Shown: positions 59,223 to 64,000 of the stretch, piece after piece
Layout of the letters: the number at the start of each line of letters is the position of its first letter
Numbering within the stretch: position 1 is the stretch's first letter
Source: Naematelia aurantialba
Taxonomy: Eukaryota; Basidiomycota; Tremellomycetes; Tremellales; Naemateliaceae
Direction of reading: 5' to 3'
Length of the DNA stretch: 64,000 nucleotides
Assembly: GCA_021527695.1 (NCBI GenBank)
Contig: JAKFAO010000008.1
Coordinates: 1,426,001 to 1,490,000 of the forward strand
Program-made: the position numbers and the translations under genes
Notes under the pieces: model-generated
The model's database searches: none
Seen by the model: only the letters and a program-made list of their open reading frames with translations
Told to the model about the DNA's origin: nothing

Positions 59223-60105
59223 TCGGAGATTGGTGAAAGCCCCCATGGCGAAAGTGGGCGGAAACTCCCATACATGCAATTATTGTGTATATATATAGGA
59301 TCTTCAGCTATGCATGACGGTGTGGCCGACAATAATGCCAACGTCTTCAATAACCCATGTTCGTGCCGCAAGAAGTGAATCTACAATGATACCGAGAGTT
59401 CTTGGAAACTTGATGCGTCATTCCCCCGCCTTCAATTGCGCTCACGCTCGCCAAGGACACTTCGCCCCCAACGTTACTCCATTGTCAACAAAGAGCGGGA
59501 GCAACCCACGGTCCAAAGAAACACAGCGGTTCATTTCGTCTTCGCTACTTGATGTCGGTAAGATCCTTAGCAGGGTCCCGCAGACGTCGAATGTCGGTGT
59601 GACTCAAAGTTCGTCTCCAAGAGCGTTCTTCTTGGCTTCCAGCATGCTCTTCTCGCTACATCATCTTTCGAGTCGGAAGTGCTCGGAAGTCTCGCAATGT
59701 GGATATTTGACAGCCAGAGTTTTGGTGAGTGTACTGGAAGGCAAAAGTGTCAGATGAGGGTGTTTCAGACTCATCAACGTCCAACATGCATACTTTGTGG
59801 TGGCTGCCGATAGTTGAATCCCCACTGTTTGCATGTGAGCTTGGCCCGGACGAGTCTGAGTAGCGCCACGGATCTCCGCTTTGGGGTGACAAAGGAGAAG
59901 GTATGACCAAGCTTTCTCACCGACACCGCCTTGACGCTGTATGAAACGAGCATCCTTTTCACAAGAGCCCCTCGAAGTAACCGCTATGCCTTCTGGCATC
60001 GCTATAGGGCTTCCTATATAGTTGTCCTTGCTCGAAGACTTGAGAACCGGAGCCATATCCACTGTTCGATTTCGCCTACTCTCGTTGCCACTCGAACAGA
60101 CCAAC
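59223..60105. promoter_or_regulatory. Spacer and promoter of array member E
   Basis: A TATATAG box at 60015-60021 lies about 90 nt before the chosen ATG of member E, the same distance as in member D. An ORF at 59314-59757 lacks a module or splice pattern, so I did not call it. Confidence 0.5.
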
Positions 60106-60575
60106 ATGCAAGCTACCACTTCTGTCGGCCCAGCCTCAGATGAATCGACGACGGCCCCGGGACACGAGACATCAAGCGTCGCATCCGGAGCCCCGACTAA
60201 CCAAGCAAGTGAGGCGACCACAATCGTCCGCGACTCTGACCGTCGGAATTCAGAGCGACAGAGTCAAACCACCGGTCGAAGCACCTGGGCTGTGGTTTCC
60301 GATTGGTGCCGAACGTAAGTGGGCATTTCAGTGCAGCCGACCTCATTTCAGTGCTGACTGTGGGGAATAGCGTGGAGAGTGGGATAACAGCGAGGCGTGT
60401 TACTTTTGTGGCCGTGGCGCTGGCTACAGCCGTCGAGTCCATGGAGAGAAATCACAACATTGCAATGACGGTGGGGCTCACCGCAGGCGTTCCTACCGCG
60501 GCTATGATCCTACAGGATACTCTTGCGGGCCTTCGGCGAGCTGTTTCCCAATGGGCGCTTTCAGCAGCACTTTGA
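60106..60575 (+). CDS. Unrecognised small protein, array member E (137 aa)
   Basis: Exons 60106-60314 and 60371-60575 are joined across a 56-nt intron with a GCTGAC branch point. The head, about 65 residues, is Ser/Thr/Gln-rich (MQATTSVGPASDESTTAPG). The second exon carries RRVTFVAVALATAVESM, a short polar loop (ERNHN), and the Gly/Ala helix AMTVGLTAGVPTAAMIL, then a short amphipathic end. The frame is open upstream to 60022, but the TATA-like box at 60015 argues for the ATG at 60106. Confidence 0.6.
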
Positions 60576-60916
60576 GCTCTCGCAAGCTTGGCTGAGCTTG
60601 GGAGAGCTTGGAGCAGAGTCTGAAATGCCAATCAGGCCGAAGTCATAGGGGGGGATTCATGTAGTATTTTGGTCGAGTTGCATGCATGAGGCGTAGTGGG
60701 AGGCCAACGCACCTGGGGGTCCGTCTTGGGCCTTCTACCGAGGAGCGCTTCGCAACGGAAGTCTCAGCAAACGCCGTTCGTCTCCGATCTCAATCTATGG
60801 GCCTTCTTGAATTGGTCATAGAGATTTATGTGAGGGTCTCCCAGGAGACCGTAATCTGCCCCGACACTCTGCGAATCCTCCGTTGTTTGCTTGCTCTCGT
60901 GGCTCTCCAAACCATC
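60576..60916. other. Spacer between array members E and F
   Basis: Begins with a short GCTTGG(GA)GAG-type repeat at about 60583-60616. Otherwise nothing recognised. Confidence 0.4.
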
Positions 60917-61367
60917 ATGTCAAGCTCCTGTTCTCATACCCCGGACTCCGCGACTTATGGCCATCGCACAGCTTGCCTGCTGTATAAGACGTGCAAATAG
61001 TAAGGGATGCTTTTCTTGGTCGGAGAGCCTGGCCCACCTTTCACTGACTCCTCTCAAAAGTACAGTCCTTTCGTTAAGCGCCGCACACACCTTCGTCACT
61101 AGCTACAACAGTGGTGCAAGCGCTGCTGCATCAGTGGGATGGGCAGCTTTCGAATTCGGGGCACACGGATTCGCGATAGATCTGATGGAATCGATCAGTC
61201 TCGGCCTTGCCAGGGATCTCATGTACCAGCCCAGGCTATCAATGGCGCATCAAACTTCTGACAGGACGAGGATAGAGGCTGTGCAGTTATCTGGGTCGAG
61301 CACAAGAACCGCTTCCCAGGTGACAGAGACGCACGGCCCCGGTTCGACAGCTGAGACCATGGACTGA
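60917..61367 (+). CDS. Unrecognised small protein, array member F (129 aa)
   Basis: Exons 60917-60999 and 61061-61367 are separated by a 61-nt intron (GTAAGG donor, CTGAC branch). The head is short and Ser/Cys-rich (MSSSCSHTPDSATYG) and ends with a Cys-containing segment before the intron, as in D. The module reads VLSLSAAHTFVTSYNSGAS, then AAASVGWAAFEFGAHGFAIDL. The tail is Ser/Thr-rich and ends GSTAETMD. AHTFVTSYNSGA aligns with THTFASFADSQGA in member G, the clearest pairwise match in the array. The start is less certain because the frame is open upstream. Confidence 0.55.
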
Positions 61368-63266
61368 GCTATGGTACAGCAGCGTGTAGTTACTTGTCAC
61401 GGGCTGTGGTACGGGTTACGGCGGTGTGTCATGACCCGACTCATCTCGATTTACCTCGAATACTCTCGATTTACTTTTCAACCTTTTCAACCTCTCGATC
61501 TATCTCGATTATTACCTGAATCACCTCGACACTCTTTTCGTCACTCATTAAAATCTCGATAACTTACTTCGTCACTCGTTTACTCTCGATTCCTCAATTC
61601 AACCTCCTCAAAAACCTCGAATTGATGCTTAGTAATAATATTGGAAATAGGTGATTCTATTGGCAACAACAGCATTGGAAATAGATAAGATGTTGCAATA
61701 TATAAGTAGATAGATCTGCCTTGATCCCCCCAGGGATCAAAACTCGTATGTTACTCTCGATATCATTTCGATTTCCTCGATTCACCTCGATTGTCGATAG
61801 TTTGACAAATCTTCAGCCGAAAGCCTTCCGCTTCCGGTTCGAGACTATTTCGGTATAGTCGAATCGCCCGATTACCCGTTTCCTCTGTCGAATCATCAGA
61901 GACACGGCCGTAACACGGTGGTATACCTGGCGTGGACGAACGGTTTCTATATAGAATGGATGTATACTTGAGATGAGATGAGATACGATACATTCGATGA
62001 GGATATCGAGACAGAGTTGATCTGCTATATACGAGGGACTACGTCACCCTACAGGGACTCATCGAATGGATTACTAAGGGACGGGGCACGTTCGGGGCGA
62101 TACGGGTTCCCTTAGACGATATATCCTAAAAGGGGAAGTGCGATGGATTCCATGACATTACTGCCTTCCAGGCAGCCTTCTGTACACCATTGCAATCGGA
62201 AATGTACAGTATGTAGCAAGGAAATTCGGCACCCTGCCCCGGCCAACTTGTTCGTTCGCTGAGTTATGTCAGCGTCCACCCAATTCAAGTTTTAAATGTT
62301 GTAGAAAGAGGGGTACTTGAGTTTCTGTCGTCACCTACGGCACGAGAATTTGTGCTGTGGGCTGAGAAGATGGGCAGAAGCAGTCCGTTCTCTTTGGCTA
62401 ATCTGAGACATGCAAGGACACATCCTCCCATGGACTCATCCAGGATAGCAGAGTCGAGGGGAACCCGTGTACGTGATGAACACGAACACCCCATGTCATC
62501 GGAACCGCTTCTTGGACTGCGCCTACTGTACATAGACGTCACCCTCCTACTAGTCACAGAATTGTACATCATTGGTGGGAGACCTATAGTGACCGCAGTC
62601 TCCGGCGTCTGTTGCCACCTGAAGCACTCACACCGCGAAGTGAACTACCGAGGTATGACGGAGATCACTTGAAGAGAGCTGTTGGACATGACCAAGACGT
62701 GTGCGAAATACTCCAGATTTGTCGCTTGACAGAATCCCCCGGAAGGTCATGATAAAGGTGAGGTCGAAAACGACACAATTCTCACTTCGACTTAGGTCAT
62801 TTGTGGCGTCCGCGGCCCCATTCACTGCAAGATGACCAGTCATTCAACAATGGAGAGTGCTAAATATACAAAGACGTGAGACTGAGCTTACAGTGGCCTC
62901 TGAATGGATTGTAAAATCATGACCAAGATGCGTGACAGATCTGTCAGAACCTGATCTTGCCGGACAAATGCTCCTTTGACTCAGCCAGGAGAGTCTCTCG
63001 TCCTATCTCAACGCTGGGAAGGGTTGTCTTCGAGCTGGTCAAACACCGGGGACAACGACGAACGAGCACAAGGAGCGCCGGAAGAAGGAAAAAAAAAACT
63101 TCGCAGAGTCTGTTGCTTCTCGTGCTCGCTTATGATTCTGCTTCTAGGAGAACCAGTTATGATTGCATACAAAGCACGGATGGGGAGTTATACGGCTGTT
63201 AAAACACCCACGGACGACTCACCATTCCAATAGCATTCAGAAATCCACCTTTACTGACTCTGAAAG
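61368..63266. other. AT-richer spacer with CTCGATT repeats; no confident gene
   Basis: From about 61437 to 61800 a CTCGATT/ACCTCGA word recurs at irregular spacing. The rest contains short ORFs (for example 62352-62672 and 62976-63233), each with one hydrophobic stretch but without the head-intron-module layout. They may be decayed array members. Confidence 0.5.
61437..61800. repeat. Dispersed CTCGATT repeat block
   Basis: About fifteen occurrences of CTCGAT or its close variants (ACCTCGA, CTCGATT) lie within 360 bp, all in the same orientation and with variable spacing. Composition is more AT-rich than the neighbours. Confidence 0.7.
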
Positions 63267-63817
63267 ATGAACCCATTTCAGAACCCAGACTCATCCTCAT
63301 CGTCGTCTCGAAGACAGTCCGCAAGACCACCCAGTCAGACGCCAACGATTTCGACAACCACGCCGTCGCAGGTGCGAGATTCCCGACAGTCAACGCAGGA
63401 CACCGGGACCCAAGATGGACCTACATCGTGAGTTCTACATACCTACTTTTAGGGTCGTGCCTATCCTTTAATTAGAGAGCGTTCGTTGTGCTGATAGTTC
63501 GCAAGCATGGGGGCCAATTGTCCAAGATAGCCGCCACAGCGGTGACAACCCATACCTTTGCTTCGTTCGCGGACAGCCAAGGAGCCCATCCATTGGTCAC
63601 AATGGCTGCCGGTATGGCCGGTGGTCTTGCAGCTGCCGCCTGCTTGGGGGGGTTGCCGACGTCTGTGTCTGGCCAATCGAATACGACACCCACTTCCGGC
63701 ACCCACACCAGCGCCACTACGAACCCTGGTGGGTCGACCACTAACGCCACTTCTAGAGTGAGTTCTCGTTCAAATCCGACTTCGGGGACTAACGCTCACT
63801 CACAGAGACAGGATTAG
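63267..63817 (+). CDS. Unrecognised small protein, array member G (about 166 aa)
   Basis: Exon 1 is 63267-63427 (MNPFQNPDSSSSSSRRQSA...), a Ser/Thr/Gln-rich head of 54 residues. After a 50-nt intron, exon 2 starts at 63478. It gives AFVVLIVRKHGGQLSKIAATAVTTHTFASF, a loop (ADSQGAHP), and the Gly/Ala helix MAAGMAGGLAAAACLGGLP, followed by a Ser/Thr/Asn-rich tail to TAG at 63817. A further GTGAGT...CACAG intron (63765-63809 region) may remove part of the tail; both versions reach the same stop. TATAC lies about 75 nt upstream. Confidence 0.6.
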
Positions 63818-64000
63818 TAACTCAGACAGCGAGCAAGGTCGCCTGGGAAGTGGTAAGCCCCTCCAAACGAAGATTGCTGCAAAGCTGTCAAGAGGCTTTG
63901 CCGCGGGAAGAGCCATATACCAATGCTTATGTTTTGCTTCCCCATATGCATGATTTTTTATTTTGATGACACGTTATATCAAGGCAGGTGCGAATGATCG
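63818..64000. other. Right edge of window
   Basis: 183 bases after member G. No feature is seen; another gene could begin outside. Confidence 0.4.

Noticed and set aside
59314..59757. 147-codon ORF between array members D and E
   Set aside because: No module layout, no splice signal, and it lies where the promoter of E is expected. It may be a decayed member, but support is too weak.
61805..61905. tRNA-like GGTTCGAGACT segment
   Set aside because: A T-loop-like string is present, but no acceptor stem, D-arm or anticodon arm can be folded around it on either strand.
61801..62260. Possible retroelement fragment
   Set aside because: Short open frames show no reverse transcriptase, integrase or gag motif, and no terminal repeats were found.
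62352..62672. 106-codon ORF with one hydrophobic stretch
   Set aside because: Composition alone is not enough; no head, intron or second helix is seen.

Overview
The window is nuclear DNA of a filamentous or yeast-like fungus, most likely a basidiomycete. A Tremellomycetes or Trichosporonales-like genome is my best guess, but this is inference. Genes are cut by many short introns, mostly 34-65 nt, with GTGAGT/GTAAGT/GTATGT donors and a CTGAC or CTGAT branch point close to the AG. Fungal-specific families (Zn2Cys6 regulators, RTA1, TMA7, ACS-type MFS, fungal 5-oxoprolinase) fill the first 54 kb. I see no rRNA, no convincing tRNA, no CRISPR array and no intact transposon.

Layout. 1-1857 (-): RasGAP, cut by the window edge. 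2802-3893 (-): TMA7. 4448-8992 (-): secreted copper amine oxidase. 9650-11226 (-): alpha/beta hydrolase. 11540-16997 (-): 5-oxoprolinase. 17497-20442 (-): C2H2 regulator with a fungal_trans-like region. 20742-21877 (+): HCCA-isomerase/DsbA-like protein. 22106-24402 (-): ACS-family MFS permease. 25538-28039 (+): fused PhnY-PhnZ-type phosphonate oxygenase. 28441-31651 (+): Zn2Cys6 regulator. 32432-34882 (-): RTA1-like 7-TM protein. 35598-37246 (+): dienelactone hydrolase family. 37621-39904 (-): flavin monooxygenase. 40848-43053 (-): maltose/alpha-glucoside permease. 44161-47065 (+): divergent Zn2Cys6 regulator. 47880-50543 (-): GH127 hydrolase. 51074-52003 (+): MBF1. 52246-54330 (+): metacaspase. 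54.9-63.8 kb: at least seven same-strand genes for unrecognised proteins, with Ser/Thr-rich N-termini and Gly/Ala-rich hydrophobic segments.

The most interesting items are these. (i) A single spliced reading frame of 476 codons joins a PhyH-type Fe/2-oxoglutarate hydroxylase (PhnY-like) to an HD-type di-iron oxygenase (PhnZ-like). In bacteria these are the two consecutive enzymes that oxidise 2-aminoethylphosphonate to glycine and phosphate. The gene is divergent from an organic-acid/amine-type permease and followed by a Zn2Cys6 regulator, so it may be a phosphonate-scavenging locus. (ii) Micro-exons recur: 6 nt in PhnYZ, 9 nt in TMA7, 13 nt and 16 nt in two DNA-binding domains, a 7-nt first coding exon in RTA1 and a lone ATG in MBF1. 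Some introns are only 34-37 nt. (iii) The lineage-specific gene array fills the last 9 kb.

Metabolic theme (inference): several genes release nitrogen, phosphorus or carbon from unusual substrates (amines, 5-oxoproline, aminophosphonate, alpha-glucosides, arabinosides), interleaved with their probable transporters and regulators. Exon boundaries were worked out by eye from splice signals and protein-family conservation. Those given with exact numbers keep the frame. Other internal boundaries are approximate.
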